Source: Butyrivibrio sp. XPD2006 (GTDB taxonomy: Bacteria; Bacillota; Clostridia; Lachnospirales; Lachnospiraceae). Taken from it: a DNA stretch of 64,000 nt. Positions 25,576-33,252 of the stretch are shown here, in pieces; position 1 is the first letter of the stretch, and every line of letters starts with the position of its first letter. A model generated the notes under the pieces. It saw only the letters and a program-made list of their open reading frames with translations, did no database searches and was not told the origin of the DNA. The DNA lies in contig NZ_ATVT01000018.1 in assembly GCF_000420865.1 (NCBI RefSeq), forward strand, positions 1-64,000, given 5' to 3'. A program made the position numbers and the translations under genes.

Positions 25576-27450
25576 TCAATCTGTTGCATTGTGGAAGAAA
25601 TCGTAGATCTGCTGCGCAGTACTCAGCGGAATCTCAGGAACTGCTGCCAGCTCTTCCACGGAGGACTGCCTGATATCTTCGATAGATTTAAAAGCCTTCA
25701 TGAGAGCCTTGCGCCTTGCGGGACCAATACCCGGAATGTCGTCGAGAGAGCTCTTTACCTGGGCCTTGCTGCGTAAGGACCTGTGGTACTCAATCGCGAA
25801 ACGATGCGCTTCATCCTGAATCCTTGTTATAAGCTTAAATCCCTCAGACCTGGTATCTATCGGAAGCTCCACATTATTATAGTAGAGACCTCTGGTCCTG
25901 TGGTTGTCGTCCTTGACCATTCCGCAGACGGGAATGGTTATGCCAAGTTCATCCAGTACCTGAAGGCAGATATTTACCTGGCCTCGTCCGCCGTCCATAA
26001 GGATGAGGTCCGGGAACTTGGTAAAGCTTCCGTACTGTGCATCAATGTCCCTGACTTCAAGATCATGGCGCTCCTCTATTCCGTGAAGAAGTCTTCTGGT
26101 CAGGACTTCCTTCATGCATGCATAATCATCGGGACCGGCAACGGTCTTGATCCTGAACTTACGATAATCACTCTTTTTGGGCTTGCCCTTCTCATAGACA
26201 ACCATGGATCCAACGTTAGCAAAGCCGCTTATATTCGAGATATCATAGGCCTCCATTCTTGTAAGTCCCTTGATCCCCAAAAGCTTCTCGATCTCCTTGA
26301 CCGCGCCGATGGTCCTGCCCTCCTCGCGCTTGATCCTCTCCTTGTCCTTGGAAAGAACCAGCTCGGCGTTCTGGGCAGCAAGCTCCATGAGCTTCTCCTT
26401 CTGTCCGCGCTCCGGAACTGTAATATATACGCGGCTTCCTTTTCTCTGGCTCAGCCACTTCTCGATTATATCCATATCCTCGATCTCTTCAGGAAGCATG
26501 AGCTGTCTCGGAATAAAAGGAGTTCCTGCATAGAACTGCTTGACGAAATTACCGAGAATCTCCTGTTTGGGAGTCTCAGAAATATGCGTCATGTAGAAGT
26601 GCTCACGACCGATGAGCCTTCCGTCGCGGACAAAGAATACCTGAACAACGGCATCCTTATCATCTGCTGCGATCGCTACTATATCCTTATCCTCCATGGA
26701 GGAATCAGTCATCTTCTGCTTCTGGGCCACCACCTTCACTGAGGCGATAAGATCCCTGTACCGTGCCGCATTCTCAAAATCAAGCTCCTCTGATGCAGCC
26801 TCCATCTTCTCCTGAAGGTCTTTTAAGATCACGGAGTAATTACCGTTCAAAAAATCCAGCGCCTTGTCGATCCTCTCACGATACTCTTCCTTGGTAACAT
26901 GCCCGTTGCAAGGCCCGCAGCACTGCTTCATATGATAATTAAGACAAGGCCTCTCAAGCCCGATATCCCTTGGCAGTACGCGATTACATGTCCTGAGACC
27001 ATACAATTTATTTATAAGTTCTATTGTGTCTTTTACCGCAGCCGCACTGGTGAACGGGCCGAAGTACCTTGACTTATCCTTCTTCATGAGACGGGAAAAG
27101 AGAATTCGCGGATAATCTTCTGCAACGGTAACCTTTATATAAGGATAAGTTTTGTCATCCTTAAGAAGCGTGTTGTACCTGGGGCAATGCTCCTTGATCA
27201 GGTTGTTCTCAAGAACCAGCGCCTCAAGCTCAGAATCCGTAACGATATACTCAAATCTCGCAATCTGCTTAACCATGCGGTCAATCTGAGGACCACGGCC
27301 AATATTTGCACGAAAATAAGACCTAACACGGTTGTGCAGGTTTATGGCTTTTCCGACATACATGATGGTGTCATTCTCATCACGCATGATATAGACTCCC
27401 GGGTTCTTCGGGAGCTTTTTTAGTTCTTCCTGAATGTCAAAGTTTCCCAT
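25576..27450 (-). CDS. uvrC: Excinuclease ABC subunit UvrC
   Basis: The 624-residue protein has the full UvrC layout. A GIY-YIG nuclease domain (about 10-95) contains PGVYIMRDE and MYVGKA. A Cys cluster (CNRVLPRDI to CCGPCNG) follows at about 155-185, with the UVR motif near 205-240. The RNase H-like C-terminal nuclease (about 380-540) carries YDISN and DLILMDGG. Helix-hairpin-helix motifs ([13 protein letters not shown]) are at the end. It makes both cuts around lesions in nucleotide excision repair with UvrA and UvrB. A short AGGA site is close to the ATG. Confidence 0.98.
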   Translation of the reverse strand: MGNFDIQEELKKLPKNPGVYIMRDENDTIMYVGKAINLHNRVRSYFRANIGRGPQIDRMVKQIARFEYIVTDSELEALVLENNLIKEHCPRYNTLLKDDKTYPYIKVTVAEDYPRILFSRLMKKDKSRYFGPFTSAAAVKDTIELINKLYGLRTCNRVLPRDIGLERPCLNYHMKQCCGPCNGHVTKEEYRERIDKALDFLNGNYSVILKDLQEKMEAASEELDFENAARYRDLIASVKVVAQKQKMTDSSMEDKDIVAIAADDKDAVVQVFFVRDGRLIGREHFYMTHISETPKQEILGNFVKQFYAGTPFIPRQLMLPEEIEDMDIIEKWLSQRKGSRVYITVPERGQKEKLMELAAQNAELVLSKDKERIKREEGRTIGAVKEIEKLLGIKGLTRMEAYDISNISGFANVGSMVVYEKGKPKKSDYRKFRIKTVAGPDDYACMKEVLTRRLLHGIEERHDLEVRDIDAQYGSFTKFPDLILMDGGRGQVNICLQVLDELGITIPVCGMVKDDNHRTRGLYYNNVELPIDTRSEGFKLITRIQDEAHRFAIEYHRSLRSKAQVKSSLDDIPGIGPARRKALMKAFKSIEDIRQSSVEELAAVPEIPLSTAQQIYDFFHNATD

Positions 27451-27480
27451 ATTCCTAACAATAATATCACAAACACGCCA

Positions 27481-27519
27481 TTAAGGCACCGACGAAGTGT
27501 GAGGAAGTCGGTGCCTTAA
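27481..27519. terminator. Long inverted repeat between the PTS operon and uvrC
   Basis: TTAAGGCACCGAC (27481-27493) and GTCGGTGCCTTAA (27507-27519) make a 13-base perfect stem with a 13-base loop. The T run after the stem is weak. It is placed to end the mannitol PTS operon before uvrC. Confidence 0.6.
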
Positions 27520-27573
27520 TGATTTGTTAAAGAGGAAAAAAAGGATACTATTAGAGGATGAGGCCATATGGCA

Positions 27574-27831
27574 TCAAAGATTATCCTGCAGGTATCTCAA
27601 AAGAGCTGCTTCTGCTCCTGCCTCGTCTTCTCCGTCGCAGGTGATGGTGATACTCTCTCCGCATTTTATGCCAAGAGACATAACGCCAAACAAGTGCTTT
27701 AGATCAACGCTGCCGCCGTTTCCCTGCGCTGTAATGCTGCAGTTAAACGTACCGGCAAGTTTGATGAGACCCCCTGCCGGAAGTGCATGAATCCCCTCGG
27801 GGTCTTTTACTGTATAAGTAAATACTTTCAT
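27574..27831 (-). CDS. HPr-like phosphocarrier with His15 but no Ser46
   Basis: This 85-residue HPr keeps the phosphorylatable His15 (GIHALPAG) but has Leu at position 17 in place of the conserved Arg. Position 46, the HprK target, is His (DLKHLFGVM) in place of Ser. It can therefore serve phosphate transfer from enzyme I to the mannitol EIIA but should not be phosphorylated by HprK. It is the last gene of the mannitol PTS operon, 52 bases after the dehydrogenase, and looks like a dedicated PTS carrier. The Arg17 loss may lower its transfer rate or change its enzyme I partner. No enzyme I gene is in the window. Confidence 0.9.
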   Translation of the reverse strand: MKVFTYTVKDPEGIHALPAGGLIKLAGTFNCSITAQGNGGSVDLKHLFGVMSLGIKCGESITITCDGEDEAGAEAALLRYLQDNL

Positions 27832-27883
27832 AAACAGCCTCCTGCATGCACATCCGATCCGGGATGCCAGAGATCACCCGAGA

Positions 27884-29146
27884 TTAAATCTCAACTCCGA
27901 AGTGATCAAAAAGAATCTTTTCTGCTTCAGGGTTCCAAAGTCCCTGATGAGCTTTGCAGCTATCTGAAAGCTTTGCAAAGAGAGGATCGCTCTCTCCGAG
28001 CTTTTCAAAATCATCTATTGCTGTAAGAGGCATATCGATCTGCGTATAGATCAGCTTCTTACCGCCGGGAATCCCCGGAAGATTGCAGGTTGTCTCTGCT
28101 GCTGCATCAAGTCCTCCGATGTGTGTAACCATAACTGAAGGGTTGATCTCGCCCTTGGCAGCAAGCTGAAGAGCCTCTAAGAGGTCATCGTTGTTTCCGC
28201 CTGTTGTTCCCAGGATATGAGTACTTGTGTAGTGAGCATTGTAGAGGTTAATGTCAGCCTTGAACTGGTTGTCTGTAGGACCTGCAAAGAAATTCATGCA
28301 GCCGTCAAAAGCCATAAGTCTGTCACCCATCTCAGCAACGCTTCTTACAGGAACATATACGAATACGTCATCATATCCATGTCCATCTGTGAGATCCATG
28401 AGCTTCTGCTCTGCATCATCACCTGAAGCATTGAAGTAGATAAGCTCTACACCTTTCTCTTTTGCAAACTCAGGGCTGATAACCTCTGCTGCCCTTGCGA
28501 GCTTGGCATCATCAAGATCTGTTACAACAATTCTCTTCGGCTTATTCTCAAAGCGAAGTCCATAGCTTACAGCACCGAGACCCATAGGTCCGCAGCCGCC
28601 CATAATAAGAATGTTTCCACCCTCTTTTGTTCCCATTGCGTGGTTATAGTTCTGCTTGTTGGTGTGATAGTTTGCGTGGTATCCACCGATAACACAGCTC
28701 ATAGGCTCTCCAAGAGATGCCTGGTAGAAGCTCTCACCGTGATAAGGAAGAAGTGCATCCAGCTCCATAACTTCGTGAGGCATGATGCAATATGTTGCAT
28801 CTCCGCCGCAGAAACGATATGAATATCCGGGAGAATCAAGCTTGCCCTGATAGTTGAGCGCAGGCTGAAGTGCCCACTTGTCGCCAACCTTGTACTTGTC
28901 CTTCCACTTTTCTCCTACTTCTACGATAACGCCTGAGCACTCATGTCCTGTTATGATAGGATTTACATCGATATCCTGAGGTGCTCTCTTGTGCTTCTTG
29001 CCCTGCTTGGCAAGCTTATATGTTGACATGCAAATACTGTCGCTGATTACTTTAACAAGTATCTCATTATCCTTGATCTCGGGGAGCTCAAACTCCTCAA
29101 GTCTAAGGTCCATTTCTCCGTACATTCTTACTGCTCTGGTCTTCAT
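27884..29146 (-). CDS. Zinc-type (MDR) dehydrogenase, probable polyol-phosphate or sorbose-phosphate dehydrogenase
   Basis: The 420-residue protein belongs to the medium-chain dehydrogenase family. It has an N-terminal catalytic domain with GHECSG and VGDKWALQP, and a Rossmann domain with ILIMGGCGPMGLGAV. It resembles L-sorbose 1-phosphate reductase-type enzymes. In this operon it takes the place where mtlD (mannitol 1-phosphate 5-dehydrogenase, a different family) would be expected, so it likely oxidises the imported hexitol phosphate to a ketose phosphate. Its ATG overlaps the mtlF stop by one base (TAATG), with an AAGGAG site upstream. Substrate is inferred from context. Confidence 0.85.
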   Translation of the reverse strand: MKTRAVRMYGEMDLRLEEFELPEIKDNEILVKVISDSICMSTYKLAKQGKKHKRAPQDIDVNPIITGHECSGVIVEVGEKWKDKYKVGDKWALQPALNYQGKLDSPGYSYRFCGGDATYCIMPHEVMELDALLPYHGESFYQASLGEPMSCVIGGYHANYHTNKQNYNHAMGTKEGGNILIMGGCGPMGLGAVSYGLRFENKPKRIVVTDLDDAKLARAAEVISPEFAKEKGVELIYFNASGDDAEQKLMDLTDGHGYDDVFVYVPVRSVAEMGDRLMAFDGCMNFFAGPTDNQFKADINLYNAHYTSTHILGTTGGNNDDLLEALQLAAKGEINPSVMVTHIGGLDAAAETTCNLPGIPGGKKLIYTQIDMPLTAIDDFEKLGESDPLFAKLSDSCKAHQGLWNPEAEKILFDHFGVEI

Positions 29147-29571
29147 TATTCCTCTCCTTCAAAAAGCTGACTTATTTCCTGTTCATTCATGGTCAAAACC
29201 TTCTCAACACCTGCCTTGTCGCAGAATGTCATTGCGATCTTCTGAAGCACATCAAGGTGCTCATCTCCAACCGCAGCAATTCCGATAACAACCTTGACCT
29301 TCTCGGGAGCGCCCCAGTCAAGTCCATCAGGAAATGTCATCATTACAAGTCCCGTTTTTAAAATATGTTTTTTTGCTTCCTCAATACCATGAGGTATTGC
29401 TACCTCATTTCCAATATATGTATTAAACACCTTCTCTTTATCCAGCATTGCCTGAGTGTAGTACTCATTGGTATACCCCTGTGATGCAAAGATATCTCCT
29501 ATCTTTCTGATGACATCTTCCTTCTCACTGCTTGCCTGATTTATAAAGATATTCTTAGTTTCCAGTATCAT
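29146..29571 (-). CDS. mtlF: PTS mannitol-type EIIA component
   Basis: This 141-residue protein is a stand-alone EIIA of the mannitol/fructose family. The phosphorylated His is His61 in VAIPHGIEEAK. It takes phosphate from HPr and passes it to the EIIB domain of the transporter. A GGAGGTACAT site precedes the ATG. It lies between the regulator gene and the dehydrogenase, the usual order of mtlA-mtlR-mtlF-mtlD operons in Firmicutes. Confidence 0.93.
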   Translation of the reverse strand: MILETKNIFINQASSEKEDVIRKIGDIFASQGYTNEYYTQAMLDKEKVFNTYIGNEVAIPHGIEEAKKHILKTGLVMMTFPDGLDWGAPEKVKVVIGIAAVGDEHLDVLQKIAMTFCDKAGVEKVLTMNEQEISQLFEGEE

Positions 29572-29584
29572 ATGTACCTCCGGT

Positions 29585-31621
29585 TTAAAACACGCCTAGC
29601 TGTTCGCTAAAATAGGCCCTTAGTATCTCCTGTAGCTTGTCCTGAATGCCTTCCTCATCTCCCCTCTTAAGAGCCGCAAGAAACTTCTCGTCCTCGATGA
29701 TGGCACCGGACACCCTCCCAAGCATCTCAGCATTCTGCTGCCTGTGTTCGTCTATTGGCATTGTCATGCAGAGCGCTGCCTTAATGCCGTCAAGCTTTGG
29801 ATCTGTAAAAGAGCTTTCTCCTTCCAGTCCCGCTGTTATTATCTGACAGTCTTTTACCGCCTTTGATCTGCAATGGAAAAGAGCTATTCCTATCTCCGGG
29901 AAAAGCTGGCTCATAACCTGCTCCCTGGCGATAATGTCCGCAGCAAGTACTGCTGCCGCTCTTGGCGTGTCAGTAATATCCGCAGCTATAAGCTTTATTA
30001 GCGATTCAAGGGTCGTATCTTTTGAAACTATCAGGTGATGATACCTTCTAATAACACCTTTTACCCTTGTAATAACGTTGTTGATCTCATCAAGCTGTCT
30101 TGTGAAATCATTGTTCTCCTGCCTTGCCGGCATTGATGCATATTCGTCGATCTTAACACTGATCTGCAAAACATCTCTGTTTGTGATCAGGGGACTCACC
30201 TGGCAATAATCAACACCAAGGTCATCCACATTTATGCTTGATATAAAAAAGTCTGTTCTGGATACGGTATGCTGTGTGATCTCATCAACACCGTATGCCT
30301 TCAGAACTATATCCCAATCTGAGAAGTGGCTCTTAAGCTTTGCCATCATAAGCTGCGCTACCCCAAATCCGCTGGCACAGATGACACCTATTGTAACCGT
30401 GCGCTTCTTGCGCTTTCTTGAGTCAATTCTCTCCTTTGCTGCACCGAAGTGCATTGCAAGGTAGCCAATCTCAGCTTCATTAGGAACAAGATCTGTCTTG
30501 TCCCTTATGACTTCTGCTGCCTTTTCGCATTTTTCAAACACCTCCGGGTACTCCTGCTTTATCTGAAGGAGCAGTGGATTGCTGATGGTCATGTCGTTTT
30601 TCATCCTGTAAAGAGCCGGTTCAAGATGTACCATGAGACCTCTTATAAAGTCATCATCCACTCTGAGTTCTCTGGCAAGTTCCGGGTCAAAGACATCTAT
30701 CATGCCATCGATTATAACCATGAGTTCATCGGTATTAATGCCGCTCTCACCGATGGTCTCGCTGGTATAGTTCAGTTTTGCTCCGTTTATGTGAAGCAGT
30801 ATATTGTTTACTTCCGATTCGGGAATCTCTATTGAGAATTCATCCTCCAATGCCTTTGCGATATTCTTGGCGATATCGTACCCCTTATCAAATCTGGCAT
30901 CGTAGGTCTGCTCATCCACAAGCTCGCCCTGACTTATTCTCTCGACAGCAACTGCCAGATGAACCAGTAAGCCGACAAATGCATCGTTCGTCAAAAGATT
31001 AAGGTATGGCTCGTCCAGTTTTTCCAGAACCGATTCAACTTCAGAGAGGATCCCTTCATTCATAAGAGAATAGATATTATCTCCCTCTGCCGCATATTTC
31101 TTGCTCTTCATGTTCTCTGTGACATAGCGCTGCATCGCCATGCGATAGCTCTTTTCACTTCCCGAGAGCATGATTCCGTAGCCGGGTTTTCTGATGATAT
31201 CCAGATGGCACTCCCCTGCCCATTCGCTGATGGCTTCCAGGTCGGTGCTTATGGTCGCTTCGCTCACTCCGAACATATCGCTGTAGTAAAAGAGCTTTTG
31301 AGGCTCGCGATTTCTGAGAAGCTCAAGCTTAAGAAGATTCCTTCTCTGATTCTTATCAGATACCACCTGTTCTTTGCGGGCTTTGACGATCTTAAGAAGC
31401 TCTGCCTTTTTATCCGCATCACCAACAATCAAAGATCCCTCGCCCTTTTTTCTTACAAGGGTCAGATCATAGCTCTTTAAAATGCTCGAAATATAATCCG
31501 CTTCCCTTAAAATAGTGCGCTTACTTACACCCAGAGCATCAGCGACTTCACTGTCTGTCGCCGACTGCTCTGCTTCTAACAAATATATTAAAATCTGTCT
31601 AATGCGAGGTGTAAGTTCCAT
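29585..31621 (-). CDS. mtlR: MtlR-type PTS-regulated transcriptional activator (PRD domains)
   Basis: The 678-residue protein has an N-terminal helix-turn-helix (DSEVADALGVSKRTILREADYI), a second HTH/Mga-like region, and two PRDs with phosphorylatable His (near LLVHLAVAV, LMVHLEPAL and IGYLAMHFG). An EIIB-like domain (VICASGFGVAQLMM, with Cys) and an EIIA-like domain (ALFHCRSK) follow. In the family, phosphorylation by HPr activates and by EIIB inactivates the protein, which drives the mannitol operon. It lies 13 bases after mtlA. Confidence 0.93.
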   Translation of the reverse strand: MELTPRIRQILIYLLEAEQSATDSEVADALGVSKRTILREADYISSILKSYDLTLVRKKGEGSLIVGDADKKAELLKIVKARKEQVVSDKNQRRNLLKLELLRNREPQKLFYYSDMFGVSEATISTDLEAISEWAGECHLDIIRKPGYGIMLSGSEKSYRMAMQRYVTENMKSKKYAAEGDNIYSLMNEGILSEVESVLEKLDEPYLNLLTNDAFVGLLVHLAVAVERISQGELVDEQTYDARFDKGYDIAKNIAKALEDEFSIEIPESEVNNILLHINGAKLNYTSETIGESGINTDELMVIIDGMIDVFDPELARELRVDDDFIRGLMVHLEPALYRMKNDMTISNPLLLQIKQEYPEVFEKCEKAAEVIRDKTDLVPNEAEIGYLAMHFGAAKERIDSRKRKKRTVTIGVICASGFGVAQLMMAKLKSHFSDWDIVLKAYGVDEITQHTVSRTDFFISSINVDDLGVDYCQVSPLITNRDVLQISVKIDEYASMPARQENNDFTRQLDEINNVITRVKGVIRRYHHLIVSKDTTLESLIKLIAADITDTPRAAAVLAADIIAREQVMSQLFPEIGIALFHCRSKAVKDCQIITAGLEGESSFTDPKLDGIKAALCMTMPIDEHRQQNAEMLGRVSGAIIEDEKFLAALKRGDEEGIQDKLQEILRAYFSEQLGVF

Positions 31622-31633
31622 TTAATCTCCGTC

Positions 31634-33037
31634 TTATGCTCTGAGTTCCTCAGCGAGCTGATCATACTCAGGAGCAGACATGAAGTTGCTGATTGTTATC
31701 AGTCTTGCGTTAGGAGCGCTCTTTTTTGCTCTTGCAGCAAGATCCTGATGAGTTACTACTATCTGTGTGCCTTCCGGAATCTCAGAAACTGAAGCATGAG
31801 TTACTTCAATATCTTTTCTTCCGACATCGGCAAGTTTCTTTTTGAGAACGGTTGCTCCCATTGCTGATGAGCCCATTCCTGCATCACATGCAAATACGAT
31901 GTGCTTAACATCTGCAGCTGCTGTGCTTACAAGTGTGTCAGCTACAGTCTTAACTTCGCTTGCTGCAACACCCTTTGACTGTGCCTTCATTTCCTTCATC
32001 TGAGAAGTTGACTCCTCAAGAGACTGCTTGGAGTTTGAAAGCTTGATGATAGGAGCTGCGATAACAAATGAAACTGCTGCTGCAACTACTACTGAGAGAA
32101 GAACCATGAAGGTTGATCCCTTAGGTGCCATTCCAACGTAAGCAAAGATTGATCCGGGTGATGGAGGTCCTGCAAGACCAAGCTTAAATGCTGTGTTGAA
32201 GATCATGGCTGCTACTGATCCACCGATTGTAGCAAGGAGAAGAAGCGGATTCATAAGTACATATGGGAAGTAGATCTCGTGGATACCACCAAGCAGATGT
32301 ACGATAAGTGCTCCGGGAGCTGAATCCTTTGTAACCTTATCCTTAGCAAAGAGCCAGTAAGCAACAAGTACGCCTGTACCTGCACCGGGGTTTGTCTCGA
32401 TCATGTAGAAGATTGACTTTCCGGCCTGGCTAACCTGCTCTGCTCCAAGAGGAGTGAAGATACCGTGGTTAATAGCGTTGTTAAGGAAAAGAACCTTAGC
32501 AGGCTCAACAAATATTGAAACGAGAGGCAGAATGCTGTGGCTTACAAGGAAGTCAACGCCACCGTTAAGGACTGCAAGTACTCCGCCCATGAAAGGTCCG
32601 ATTACATAGAAACCAACGATTGCAAGTAAAAGACCAAGGATACCTACTGAGAAGTTGTTAACAAGCATTTCGAAGCCTGAAGGAATCTTGCCTTCGATTG
32701 CCTTGTCGAACTTCTTGATAACCCATCCGGCAAGAGGTCCTGCGATCATTGCGCCCATGAACATAACGTAATCTGTTCCGCAGATAACACCAACTGCCAT
32801 AATGGCACCCATAACTGCTCCTCTTTGTCCTCCGACCATCTTACCACCCTGATAAGCTATAAGCAGAGGCAGTACATATTTGATCATCGGGTCAACCATT
32901 GAACTGAGCTGTTCATTTGGGAGCCAACCAGTTGCTATAAATAGTGCGGTCAAAAGACCCCAAGCAATAAATGCGCCGATGTTCGGCATGACCATTCCGC
33001 TGAGGAAACGGCCGAAGCTTTGTATTTTTTCTTTCAT
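31634..33037 (-). CDS. mtlA: PTS mannitol transporter EIICB
   Basis: The 467-residue protein has an EIIC membrane domain (about 1-335, about eight helices, with GGIHEIYFPYVLM) and a C-terminal EIIB domain (about 370-467) with the phosphorylated Cys in FACDAGMGSS. It imports and phosphorylates mannitol or a related hexitol. The ATG at 33037 is preferred over an upstream TTG at 33055 because GGAAGGGG lies just before it and the product then starts MKEKIQSFGRFLSGM, as in the family. EIIA is encoded separately. The gene is first in the operon behind a clear promoter and two leader hairpins. Confidence 0.95.
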   Translation of the reverse strand: MKEKIQSFGRFLSGMVMPNIGAFIAWGLLTALFIATGWLPNEQLSSMVDPMIKYVLPLLIAYQGGKMVGGQRGAVMGAIMAVGVICGTDYVMFMGAMIAGPLAGWVIKKFDKAIEGKIPSGFEMLVNNFSVGILGLLLAIVGFYVIGPFMGGVLAVLNGGVDFLVSHSILPLVSIFVEPAKVLFLNNAINHGIFTPLGAEQVSQAGKSIFYMIETNPGAGTGVLVAYWLFAKDKVTKDSAPGALIVHLLGGIHEIYFPYVLMNPLLLLATIGGSVAAMIFNTAFKLGLAGPPSPGSIFAYVGMAPKGSTFMVLLSVVVAAAVSFVIAAPIIKLSNSKQSLEESTSQMKEMKAQSKGVAASEVKTVADTLVSTAAADVKHIVFACDAGMGSSAMGATVLKKKLADVGRKDIEVTHASVSEIPEGTQIVVTHQDLAARAKKSAPNARLITISNFMSAPEYDQLAEELRA

Positions 33038-33054
33038 TTGGATTTCCCCTTCCA

Positions 33055-33090
33055 ACCTATGCGATAGGTACGTCCCGGCACGTCTGCCGG
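33055..33090 (-). promoter_or_regulatory. Two leader hairpins in front of mtlA
   Basis: ACCTAT (33055-33060) with ATAGGT (33064-33069), and CCGGCA (33075-33080) with TGCCGG (33085-33090), form two adjacent short stems in the leader. The first ends just upstream of the ribosome binding site. They may control translation or transcript stability. Confidence 0.45.
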
Positions 33091-33134
33091 ATTTTCAAGT
33101 GTATAATCCGAACGCATTCGTTTGATGTAAGCCC

Positions 33135-33163
33135 ATTATATTTGTACGCAATTTAATTTTCAA
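33135..33163 (-). promoter_or_regulatory. Sigma-A promoter of the mannitol PTS operon
   Basis: On the minus strand TTGAAA (33158-33163) and a perfect TATAAT (33135-33140) are 17 bases apart. Transcription should start near 33127 and give a leader of about 90 bases. Confidence 0.75.
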
Positions 33164-33215
33164 TTCATACATCTTTAACTTTGTCACGAGCAGAAAGTGA
33201 CAAGTCCTTAAGAGT

Positions 33216-33248
33216 CAAAAAATGCGCGGTGTCCATAACCACCGCGCA
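33216..33248 (-). terminator. Terminator of the peptidase E-like/EAL gene
   Basis: TGCGCGGTG (33223-33231) and CACCGCGCA (33240-33248) form a 9-base GC-rich stem with an 8-base loop. It is followed on the minus strand by TTTTTTG, four bases after the stop codon. Confidence 0.92.
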
Positions 33249-33252
33249 GTAT

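Noticed and set aside
25382..25579. 65-codon minus-strand ORF overlapping the end of uvrC
   Set aside because: Unusual composition, no ribosome binding site, and it spans the GC-rich hairpin.
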